From the NCBI GenBank assembly GCA_016196925.1, contig JACPWS010000029.1:1-64000 (forward strand): DNA of 64,000 bases. Reading direction: 5' to 3'. A model generated the notes under the pieces. The model did not search any database. It worked only from the letters and a program-made list of their open reading frames with translations, and was not told the DNA's origin. A program made the translations under genes and the position numbers. Origin of the DNA: Burkholderiales bacterium. Lineage in GTDB: Bacteria > Pseudomonadota > Gammaproteobacteria > Burkholderiales > Burkholderiaceae_D. Positions 57,920 through 64,000 of this stretch are shown here, piece after piece. Position 1 is the first letter of the stretch, and each line of letters starts with the position of its first letter.

Positions 57920-58266
57920 TTTGCACCGCCTTTGCGTTGCCATATCTTGATTTTGCGGCGGTCATCTTCCGTCAGTGAATACGCGCCATATTTGATAGGG
58001 CGTCCATCGCGGTCGATTGCGGGCGTGTTTACGCATGGTATGTGCAAGCCCCGTCGGCGCAATTCCGCTATCAACTCAGGGCCATTGGATGCGCCTGCAA
58101 TACGGTCAATTTCTTCGCGCTTTCTTGTCCGAATCAGCAACGCATGAATGACACGCAAATGACGCGGGTTGTCTGTGCCGGTGAATTTGCAAGTCGCTTT
58201 CGCTGTAAAATCCTCGGTGTCGCCAAGGCTCAATTCTGCTATCAAGGGGAGTTGGGCCTTTTTCAT
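57916..58266 (-). CDS. Winged-helix DNA-binding-like protein
   Basis: The 116-residue basic protein has a compact C-terminal domain (IDRIAGASNGPELIAELRRR, LHIPCVNTPAIDRDGRPIKY, YSLTEDDRRKIKIWQ) typical of small winged-helix proteins on betaproteobacterial islands and phages. Its start overlaps the stop of the AlpA-like gene by one base. Probably a regulator or accessory factor of the operon. Confidence 0.75.
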   Translation of the reverse strand: MKKAQLPLIAELSLGDTEDFTAKATCKFTGTDNPRHLRVIHALLIRTRKREEIDRIAGASNGPELIAELRRRGLHIPCVNTPAIDRDGRPIKYGAYSLTEDDRRKIKIWQRKGGAK

Positions 58267-58529
58267 TATTTGCCCCCGTTCAGCAAACGCTTAATGTCAG
58301 ACACGGCCCATGCCAGGCGGCCATTGATGCGAACAGGCCGAATTGGCCCGTTTTCTAAGCATGCCCAGGCTCTTAGCGTTTGCCCTTTGCGGGTCAAGTG
58401 AAATGCAGCGCAGGCCGTTTCTACATGGCTGCGCGTTTCATGGTCAATCGAAGGGAAGTGCGGCAGTTGTTTGATTGCGACCGCAGTATGGACTGCTTGC
58501 TGTACTTGGCTATTTGTGATGCTTGACAT
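58266..58529 (-). CDS. AlpA/Xis-like helix-turn-helix protein
   Basis: The 87-residue protein ends in the pattern LTRKGQTLRAWACLENGPIRPVRINGRLAWAVSDIKRLL, an AlpA/excisionase-type DNA-binding fold (first half LTRKGQTLRAWACLENGPIR). I chose the ATG at 58529 after AGAGGTG. It may regulate the operon or excision of the element. Confidence 0.75.
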   Translation of the reverse strand: MSSITNSQVQQAVHTAVAIKQLPHFPSIDHETRSHVETACAAFHLTRKGQTLRAWACLENGPIRPVRINGRLAWAVSDIKRLLNGGK

Positions 58530-58602
58530 TCGGAACACCTCTTTCTTGTTGAGAGGGTTCCCATTCAATACCGCATGATTGATACTGCCGATAGATGCGC
58601 GG

Positions 58603-58629
58603 CTTAGCGAGACTTAGCGAGACTTAGCG
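58603..58629. repeat. Short tandem repeat of CTTAGCGAGA
   Basis: About 2.7 copies of a 10-bp unit at the 3' end of the following gene, covering its stop. It could be an iteron-like binding site, but this is only suggested by the form. Confidence 0.5.
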
Positions 58630-59456
58630 CGCTTCATTCTGGCGGCTAAATTTCTCTTTCTAAAGAATTTCACTACGTCGTCGCTTTGATATTTGATTTC
58701 TTTGTCGACTACCCCTAAAAGGCATCCAGTTTGATTTATCGCCAATTTCACCAACTCATTCCATACGCTAGTCGGGTCGTTTTTTTCAAGGGCGTTTTTC
58801 GTGGCGCTTTTGATTTCGGCGTCCAGTGGTTGAGAGCGGCCATTGATTTTATATTTGGTCGACGTTCCCCCTACGTCAGGGTGGCGTTCAGTGATGGCGC
58901 CTGCTCCCATTTCGCTATCTCGCGATTGCAATAGCTCGGCAGTCTTGCCTTTATCCTCATTGGCGGGCCGAAGGTTCTTGCCCTCTCGCTCGAAACGTTC
59001 AATTTCTTCGCGCAGGAAAACAGCATGTTCTTTAATCCATAGATGGTCATATCCTGGTTCTGGAATGGCATACCACTCGTCATACTCTCCCCATTCGGTA
59101 AAGCCTTGGTCTATGCCCGCATCATATTTACCCGCTGTTCCATGCTCATGTACATCTCGTTTCGGGTCTCGTTTTTTTGAAAATGATTTAAAGCGGACTT
59201 TCTTGCCGCCTTCTGGGATGCCATTCTGAAGGTAATAAAAACCCTTGCAGAAGGGCTTGGAGGTGCAGTAATAAGGGACGCCACCTAAACCACGTTCGCC
59301 ATCTTCAAACCAATAGACCGGGTCGAATTCGCCGCATAATTCAACGGATGGGCGAAGCCTCTCCGTCCAAATGAGATGCTGCAAATCGTCTTCTCGGTAG
59401 CTCCACTCTTCCATTAACTCGCTGAATGTTAGATGTGCTTTTTCCGGTAATTTCAC
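58614..59456 (-). CDS. Unknown 280-residue accessory protein
   Basis: I do not recognise a named domain. The N-terminus (LTFSELMEEWSYREDDLQHL) looks like a short helix-turn-helix and resembles the start of many uncharacterised island proteins. The middle is charged and Trp/Tyr-rich, and the C-terminus (WNELVKLAINQTGCLLGVVD, KFFRKRNLAARMKRAKSR) is basic. It is a separate unit from the mob operon, with a 58614-58529 gap holding a tandem repeat. Regulation or replication are possible roles. Confidence 0.75.
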   Translation of the reverse strand: MKLPEKAHLTFSELMEEWSYREDDLQHLIWTERLRPSVELCGEFDPVYWFEDGERGLGGVPYYCTSKPFCKGFYYLQNGIPEGGKKVRFKSFSKKRDPKRDVHEHGTAGKYDAGIDQGFTEWGEYDEWYAIPEPGYDHLWIKEHAVFLREEIERFEREGKNLRPANEDKGKTAELLQSRDSEMGAGAITERHPDVGGTSTKYKINGRSQPLDAEIKSATKNALEKNDPTSVWNELVKLAINQTGCLLGVVDKEIKYQSDDVVKFFRKRNLAARMKRAKSR

Positions 59457-59490
59457 GCTGTATTCTCTCAGGAGCCTTCAAAAAAACGCG

Positions 59491-59548
59491 GCGCCAGCCT
59501 GGACGGTGAAGGTGTCCGGCTTTTCGTCCGCTAAAACTAGGCTGGCGC
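59491..59548. repeat. Inverted repeat between antitoxin and the 280-residue gene
   Basis: Perfect 10-bp arms GCGCCAGCCT (59491-59500) and AGGCTGGCGC (59539-59548) separated by 38 bases. It lies in the only sizeable gap inside the element, upstream of the leftward 280-residue gene and downstream of the antitoxin. It may be a terminator, operator or transfer-related site. Confidence 0.5.
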
Positions 59549-59637
59549 GCTAACTCGTTTATCTTGCTGGCCGTGGTCTTGCTCGTGGCCAGGCTGTCTT
59601 GGTCGCGCGCTATCGCGTGGCGAAATTGCTTCTTGCG

Positions 59638-59955
59638 TCAAGCAGCAACAGCCCTATGCACTCCCAATTTCAAACCAGCCGCGCCCAGCACGGCCAGCAA
59701 TGTTTTGATCGTGGGATTGCCGCTTGGGGATAGGGCGCGGTACAGGCTCTCGCGCGGCATGCCTGCGCGTTCGGCCACGGCGGCCATGCCCTGCGCTTCG
59801 GCGACGTGGCGCAAGGCAGCTAACAGGGCTTCACGGCCGCCGGTCTGGTCGGCTTCTTCCAATGCGGCGGCAAGGTATTCATCCGCAAAGGAGGGGTCTT
59901 CGCGCAGCAGTTCTATCACCGCTTCGTCATGCGGTCTGGATGTGGGTTTGTTCAT
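59638..59955 (-). CDS. HigA-like antitoxin
   Basis: The 105-residue protein has a helix-turn-helix (QGMAAVAERAGMPRESLYRA, GNPTIKTLLAVLGAAGLKL) of the COG3636 addiction-module antidote type. It overlaps the toxin stop by four bases (ATGA). Antitoxin downstream of toxin is the HigBA-type order. It would bind its own promoter and neutralize the toxin. Confidence 0.9.
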   Translation of the reverse strand: MNKPTSRPHDEAVIELLREDPSFADEYLAAALEEADQTGGREALLAALRHVAEAQGMAAVAERAGMPRESLYRALSPSGNPTIKTLLAVLGAAGLKLGVHRAVAA

Positions 59956-60278
59956 GGTGCATTCCTCCTATTCCAATCTTTCAAATACGCCACGGCGGTA
60001 TCAATATCGGCTTGCTGCTTGCGTTTGTCGCCGCCTATCAGCAGCAACACCAGTTTTCCGCCGGTTCGGGTGTAATACACGCGGTAGCCGGGGCCGTGGT
60101 CTATACGCAGCTCCCACACGCCTTCGGTAAGTGGTTTGCAGTCGCCAAAATTACCGGCGGCCATGCGCTGCACTCTCACCAATACCCGCGCTCGCGCCTG
60201 GCGGTCGGCCAGGTCTGCCAGCCATTCTTTAAAGGGGTCGCGTCCGTCTTCAGTCAGGTAATCCGATATTTGATACAT
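59952..60278 (-). CDS. RelE/HigB-type toxin
   Basis: The 108-residue protein is of the COG3657 family of addiction-module killer proteins (PFKEWLADLADRQARARVLV, VWELRIDHGPGYRVYYTRTG, LLLIGGDKRKQQADI), predicted mRNA interferase fold. It and the antitoxin probably stabilize the element. Confidence 0.92.
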   Translation of the reverse strand: MYQISDYLTEDGRDPFKEWLADLADRQARARVLVRVQRMAAGNFGDCKPLTEGVWELRIDHGPGYRVYYTRTGGKLVLLLIGGDKRKQQADIDTAVAYLKDWNRRNAP

Positions 60279-60324
60279 GGCTTTTTGTGAATTATACGTT
60301 ACAAATTGAATTGTTCAAGGTGGA

Positions 60325-61647
60325 TTACTTGACTGCCCGCAAACCTGCTGGCACTGGCATAAAGTCGATTTTCGCTTGCTCCAATATCCAGGCTTCCAGT
60401 TTGGTATGCCACATGCGCAGCAGGTCGAGCGGGCGCTGGCGGTAGTGTTTTTCAGCAGTCGCGCTGGGTTTGTGTCCCATGATTTGAGCTGAGATGCCTA
60501 CCGGGCATTCTGTCCATTCGCACAGCGTGCCAAAAGACCGGCGCAGGCCATGCAATGACACGTGAGGCAGGCCAGCGACGTTTAACGCTTTGGTATGTGC
60601 AATGCGTGGTTCCGTCAACTTGCCATCGGCGGCGGTAGGGCTGGAGAATACCCAGCCGTTACGACGTGGGAGGGCCGCCAGTAGCTGCGAGACATAAGGC
60701 GTGAGCGGTATTGTTCGTTCGCCTTCTACCTTGTCGCGTATGCTCATGCTGTTCCATTGAAAATCGACGTCCTCCCAGCGCAAGCCGCTTAATTCACGGC
60801 GGCGCGCGCCGGTAATCAGCAAGGCTTGCAGGTAGGCGCTGATAACGGGGTTGGCGATAGTCCGCACTGCTGCAAACCACATTTGCAATTGTTCGCGCTG
60901 TAGAACGTCCTCTTTTCTATTGTTTTTCGGAATAACCCGCTTCACGTCGCTGGCCTTGCAGGCGTCGGTCGATACGATGCCTTTGTAGGCGGGGATAGTC
61001 GCCGCCCAGCCCATGAACGCCCTTAAGAGTCGGAAGCTTTGCGCCGCATTGGTGGGGCGCATTTTGGCTTCCTTCTTCAGCCACGCGGCGATAGTGGCGC
61101 TGGTTAAATCGGCTAATCGCATCGGCATCAATGCAGCCAGCGGGGCCGCTACCGTCAAGCCCTGGCCGCGCTTTCGATTCTCGCCGCCGGCTGCGGCAAG
61201 CTTGATGTGGTTTTGGTAGTGGCCATCGCCCCATTCAGGGCGCATGTTCGTCAGGTATTCAGGCCACACCATGCCCAGGGTTACCGATTCGCGCATCAGC
61301 TGGGTTTGCCGGGCGGCGGCTTCTGCTTCCTTGGCGGCGCGGGCGGCTTGAGCGGCGGCCAGGGCATCCGCCTTTACCTGGCGCGGGTCGGTGCCCTTAT
61401 CAGTTTGCGCTTTGTAACCGATGGCAATTTTTTGTGCGGCTGCAATCGTATAGGTGGAAATATCGCCTATCGTCAGGCGTATGGTTTTTCCGTTCAGGCT
61501 GGTTTCAAAGATGTAGGACTTGGCTCCGGTTGCGGTTACACGCAAACCCAGGCCGGATGTTTTGCCGTCCCAAAAAATACTCTGTTTTTTTCCTTCTGCA
61601 CATTTGAACCCGGCCACTCTTTCGGCGGTGAAATTTTCCCATTTCAT
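60325..61647 (-). CDS. Tyrosine recombinase/integrase
   Basis: Catalyses integration into tRNA-Arg. The 440-residue protein has an N-terminal arm-binding domain (DGKTSGLGLRVTATGAKSYI), a core-binding region, and the catalytic domain with Arg in ITGARRRELSGLRW, the HxxR box in SLHGLRRSFGT, His in IMGHKPSATAEK and the nucleophile Tyr in KHYRQRP. I chose the ATG at 61647 with GAAGGG upstream; a longer frame from 61698 crosses the arm site. It lies next to attR and reads away from it. Confidence 0.95.
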   Translation of the reverse strand: MKWENFTAERVAGFKCAEGKKQSIFWDGKTSGLGLRVTATGAKSYIFETSLNGKTIRLTIGDISTYTIAAAQKIAIGYKAQTDKGTDPRQVKADALAAAQAARAAKEAEAAARQTQLMRESVTLGMVWPEYLTNMRPEWGDGHYQNHIKLAAAGGENRKRGQGLTVAAPLAALMPMRLADLTSATIAAWLKKEAKMRPTNAAQSFRLLRAFMGWAATIPAYKGIVSTDACKASDVKRVIPKNNRKEDVLQREQLQMWFAAVRTIANPVISAYLQALLITGARRRELSGLRWEDVDFQWNSMSIRDKVEGERTIPLTPYVSQLLAALPRRNGWVFSSPTAADGKLTEPRIAHTKALNVAGLPHVSLHGLRRSFGTLCEWTECPVGISAQIMGHKPSATAEKHYRQRPLDLLRMWHTKLEAWILEQAKIDFMPVPAGLRAVK

Positions 61648-61662
61648 TGTGATACCCTTCCG

Positions 61663-61680
61663 TGTAGGGGCTGTGTAGGA
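61663..61680 (+). promoter_or_regulatory. Putative integrase arm site, right
   Basis: TGTAGGGGCTGTGTAGGA, one base different from 56025-56042 and in the same orientation. It lies 15 bp upstream of the integrase start, so integrase binding here could also repress its own gene. Confidence 0.55.
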
Positions 61681-61811
61681 AAATAAATTATATCCCAATC
61701 AATTTTAATCAACACGGATGGAATGGTGAAAACTGCTAAGTCTTTGTTTTTTATGGAATTTAGTGTTTTTGTGAGCGTTAATCAACGGCAATAAATGGTG
61801 TTTTTCTGACA
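61681..61811. other. Non-coding right end of the element
   Basis: AT-rich, no gene. It holds two TTAATCAA motifs (61705-61712 and 61778-61785) and must contain the integrase promoter, which I could not assign. Confidence 0.4.
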
Positions 61812-61857
61812 CTTCTAAGCTCGGGGTCGCAGGTTCGATTCCTGCTGGACAGGCCAA
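61812..61857 (+). repeat. attR, 46-bp direct repeat of tRNA-Arg 3' part
   Basis: Exact copy of 55922-55967. It marks the right end of the element and is the displaced 3' end of the original tRNA gene. It lacks the 5' part of the tRNA and is not a functional gene. Confidence 0.93.
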
Positions 61858-61866
61858 ACACATCGG

Positions 61867-61898
61867 GCCCGGTTAAACGACCGGGCTATTTGCTTTCT
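61867..61898 (+). terminator. Native terminator of tRNA-Arg, now beyond attR
   Basis: GCCCGGT / ACCGGGC (61867-61873 and 61880-61886) with a 6-base loop, followed by TATTTGCTTTC. Before integration it would have followed the tRNA directly. Confidence 0.65.
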
Positions 61899-62092
61899 GG
61901 TGCTGTTGCAACTGCCGCGCAAGCCGATTTAGAAGTGGCTGGTAGATATGGGCGAAAAACAGAGCGCATCTCAGACTCATCGCTCGGGCGAATTCGATAC
62001 TCTCGAAGAAAACTACAGCGTATCCATAGAATATTTGGAGTGCGCCAAAGAAATTAAATCATTCAAAGTAGTGAATAATTTCCAGCCTTGCG

Positions 62093-62581
62093 CTAACGTG
62101 CGTCGCAGACCAGTGCCGCTTTTTCTGCGGCCCTTTTTAACTTCTGTCTGGCTTTGGATTCCGCCCTGGGTGCCGCATTCGCCAAGTCTTCTTGCGCCCA
62201 TTTGACACGCAGATGCATATTGCTGCATTGCTGTTTTTGTTTTTCAGCATGGTTCGCAATTTTCTGTATTTCTCTGTCGCGCCTGGCCTCGAGCCGATGC
62301 CTGTCGGTTTCTAAGCGCTTAACTTCTTTCTTTTCTTTCTCCAGCTGTTGCTGTGCATGCAGCTGGGCTTCGCTGGAAACGGGGGCAGCGAGCTGCTCCG
62401 GTTCGCGCGTCACCTGCAGGGCATCTTGCGGGCATGGGGTCTGGCTGTAGCTGTTTTTGCCGTTTTGCTGGCATTGGTAGATGGTGGCAAAAGCGGCGTC
62501 GGAAATCGACATGGAGATCAGCAACAGATAAGACAATTTTATTGCGAATACGCTGGATTTGAGTGGCGTCGTTCTCGGCAT
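62093..62581 (-). CDS. DUF4124 domain-containing protein
   Basis: Secreted protein of 162 residues with a signal peptide (AIKLSYLLLISMSISDAAFA) and a short DUF4124-like domain (IYQCQQNGKNSYSQTPCPQD) with two cysteines. The rest is a charged coiled coil (QQLEKEKKEVKRLETDRHRL). The function is unknown. It follows the FAD oxidase gene by 10 bp on the same strand. Confidence 0.88.
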   Translation of the reverse strand: MPRTTPLKSSVFAIKLSYLLLISMSISDAAFATIYQCQQNGKNSYSQTPCPQDALQVTREPEQLAAPVSSEAQLHAQQQLEKEKKEVKRLETDRHRLEARRDREIQKIANHAEKQKQQCSNMHLRVKWAQEDLANAAPRAESKARQKLKRAAEKAALVCDAR

Positions 62582-62591
62582 GGCGGCATCC

Positions 62592-63998
62592 TCAGAATAT
62601 TTTGCCCGGGTTCATCAGGTTTTGCGGGTCAAGTGCAGACTTTAAGGTCTGCATCATGCGCATCTCCAGTTCGGTTTTATAGCGACGTATTTCATCCCGC
62701 TTTAAGGCGCCCAGCCCATGTTCGGCGGAAATTGAGCCGCCGAAATGATGGACGCTGTCATGCGCGACGCGGTTGATGGCGGTTTGCTGCGTAAGAAATT
62801 CGGTATCGCTGATATTTGCCGGCGGAGAGATGTTGTAATGGAGGTTCCCGTCGCCCATATGGCCAAAGCAAACCAGGCGGCAGCCGGGGAAATTTTGCTG
62901 CAACAGTTGCTCGGTCGCGGCCATAAATTCGGGGATGGCGGATACCGGCAGCGAAATATCGTGCTTAATGTTTTTTCCTTCGGCTGCTTGCGCCAGCGAG
63001 ATGTTTTCGCGCAAGTCCCACATCGATTCCGACTGGCTCAGCGAGGCGGCGATCGCGGCATTAAGTATCTGGCCTTGTTCCAATGCCTGGCCGAGCGTGG
63101 CTTCCAGGCGCTGCATGCCATGCTGTTCCGATTCATGATCGGATAATTCCAGTAAAACATAATACGGATAACTGACGTCAAATACCGGCGCTAAGTGCGG
63201 AATATGTTTCAGCACCAGCTGCAGGCAAAAATCGGAAATCAGTTCAAAGCCGGTCAATGCGGGGCCAAATTCGGCTTGCGCGAAATTCAGCAGCGCCAGC
63301 GCCGCTTGCGGTGTGGCGACCGCGGCGAAAGCGGTAATTTGCGCTTTCGGGCGCGGGTAAAGTTTCAGCACCGCCGCCGTGATGATGCCCAGCGTGCCTT
63401 CGGCACCGATGAAAAGATCGCGCAAATCGTAACCGGTATTGTCCTTGCGCAAGCCTCTTAATCCGTGCCAGATTTCGCCGTTTGCGGTGACCACTTCCAG
63501 CCCCAGGCACAAGTCCCTGGCATTGCCGTAGCGCAGAACGGCGGTGCCGCCGGCATTGGTCGATAAGTTTCCGCCGACGGTGCAGCTGCCCTCGGACGCC
63601 AGCGACAAAGGGTACAAGCGCCCGGCTACATCGGCGGCGTGCTGCACCTGCGCCAGCAGGCAGCCGGCTTCTGCCGTGACGGTATTGTTGGCGCCGTCGA
63701 TGGCGCGGATGCGGTTCATCCGTTTGAGAGAGATGACGACCGCCTTGCCGCTCTGATCCGGCACGCTGCCTAACACCAGGCCGGTATTGCCGCCTTGGGG
63801 CACGATGGGGACATGGTGCCGCGCGCACAGGCGCACCAGCGCCGCGACTTCCGCCGTCGATGCCGGGCGCAAGACCGCCAGAGCTTTTCCGCTGTAGCGC
63901 TGGCGCCATTCGGCAACATAGGGAAGCAGCTCGGTTTGTTCCGTCAGCACGAATTCGGCGCCGATGGCGCGGCGGCACAGGTCGAGGAAGTCATCCAT
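62592..63998 (-). CDS. FAD-binding oxidoreductase, GlcD/D-2-hydroxyacid dehydrogenase type
   Basis: The 468-residue protein has the PCMH-type FAD domain (PQGGNTGLVLGSVPDQSG, EGSCTVGGNLSTNAGGTAVL) and the C-terminal FAD-oxidase C domain (CFGHMGDGNLHYNISPP, SISAEHGLGALKRDE). It probably oxidizes a D-2-hydroxyacid such as D-lactate, D-2-hydroxyglutarate or glycolate; which one cannot be told. The start ATG is two bases from the window end, so an upstream extension cannot be excluded, although the N-terminus is typical. Confidence 0.92.
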   Translation of the reverse strand: MDDFLDLCRRAIGAEFVLTEQTELLPYVAEWRQRYSGKALAVLRPASTAEVAALVRLCARHHVPIVPQGGNTGLVLGSVPDQSGKAVVISLKRMNRIRAIDGANNTVTAEAGCLLAQVQHAADVAGRLYPLSLASEGSCTVGGNLSTNAGGTAVLRYGNARDLCLGLEVVTANGEIWHGLRGLRKDNTGYDLRDLFIGAEGTLGIITAAVLKLYPRPKAQITAFAAVATPQAALALLNFAQAEFGPALTGFELISDFCLQLVLKHIPHLAPVFDVSYPYYVLLELSDHESEQHGMQRLEATLGQALEQGQILNAAIAASLSQSESMWDLRENISLAQAAEGKNIKHDISLPVSAIPEFMAATEQLLQQNFPGCRLVCFGHMGDGNLHYNISPPANISDTEFLTQQTAINRVAHDSVHHFGGSISAEHGLGALKRDEIRRYKTELEMRMMQTLKSALDPQNLMNPGKIF

Positions 63999-64000
63999 TT

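Larger units (their letters stand above)
55968..61857. mobile_element. 5.9-kb mobilizable element integrated in tRNA-Arg
   Basis: Bounded by 46-bp att repeats with a period of 5890 bp. It carries, all on the minus strand, a tyrosine integrase next to attR, a RelE/HigB-type toxin and HigA-type antitoxin, an unknown 280-residue protein, and an overlapping operon of AlpA-like, winged-helix, small membrane, MOBV-type relaxase and unknown genes. It has no conjugation (type IV secretion) genes and no phage structural genes, so it would need a helper to transfer. Integrase arm sites occur near both ends. Confidence 0.9.

Noticed and set aside
61948..62205. An 85-codon plus-strand frame after attR
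   Set aside because: Its second half is antisense to the DUF4124 gene and the first half has no ribosome binding site or homology that I recognise.

Overview
The window reads as the chromosome of a motile betaproteobacterium of the order Burkholderiales. Gene orders rnr-rlmB-cysE, rpoZ-gmk-yicC, rph-rdgB-hemW, carA-carB-greA-yhbY-rlmE-ftsH-folP-glmM and the style of the flagellar cluster fit the family Oxalobacteraceae (for example Undibacterium or a relative). The genus is an inference; no rRNA gene is present to settle it.

Layout. 1-371: two tRNA-Leu(CAG) copies on the minus strand, the first cut by the window edge. 488-4579: rnr, rlmB and cysE. 4747-25298: nnr and a flagellar block of about 20 kb, almost all on the minus strand (fliR-Q-P-O-N-M-L-K-J-I-H-G-F, a PilZ brake protein, an FlhB-like protein, a second FliK-like protein, fliT, fliS, fliD, flaG, fliC). 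Only fliE lies on the plus strand. The fliD and fliC genes have sigma-28-type promoters. 25653-29998: a diguanylate cyclase with a NarL-type response regulator, then greB and a DUF3422 gene. 30380-34465: spoT, rpoZ, gmk and yicC, all leftward. 34590-42580: a Ser/Thr kinase and PP2C phosphatase pair, rph, rdgB, hemW, an EAL/HDOD protein and a PAS-GGDEF-EAL protein. 42628-44975: tRNA-Ser(UGA), a patatin-like lipoprotein, an NlpC/P60 hydrolase and a GlcG/HbpS protein. 45053-55777: carAB, greA, yhbY, rlmE, ftsH, folP and glmM. 55890-61857: a tRNA-Arg(UCU) gene carrying a 5.9-kb integrated mobilizable element. 62093-63998: a DUF4124 protein and an FAD-linked oxidase.

The most notable observations are: (1) spoT has an internal deletion and frameshift just after the TGS domain, so the zinc-finger and ACT regions are out of frame; (2) a family of 84-90 bp intergenic repeats occurs three times, each time between convergent genes, with ATACT/AGTAT hairpins around G- or C-tracts; (3) one of these repeats lies beside a 259-bp MITE with terminal inverted repeats and an 8-bp target duplication, placed immediately after spoT; (4) the tRNA-Arg element combines a tyrosine integrase with paired arm-type sites, a toxin-antitoxin pair, and a tightly overlapping mobilization operon (Xis/AlpA-like, winged-helix, a 35-residue membrane peptide, and a MOBV-type relaxase).

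Functionally the window is mostly housekeeping (RNA processing, pyrimidine, folate and cell-wall precursor supply, stringent response, membrane proteolysis). It adds a complete flagellar export, rotor and filament set tied to c-di-GMP through the PilZ brake protein and several GGDEF/EAL/HDOD proteins. The only clearly acquired accessory region is the tRNA-Arg element.
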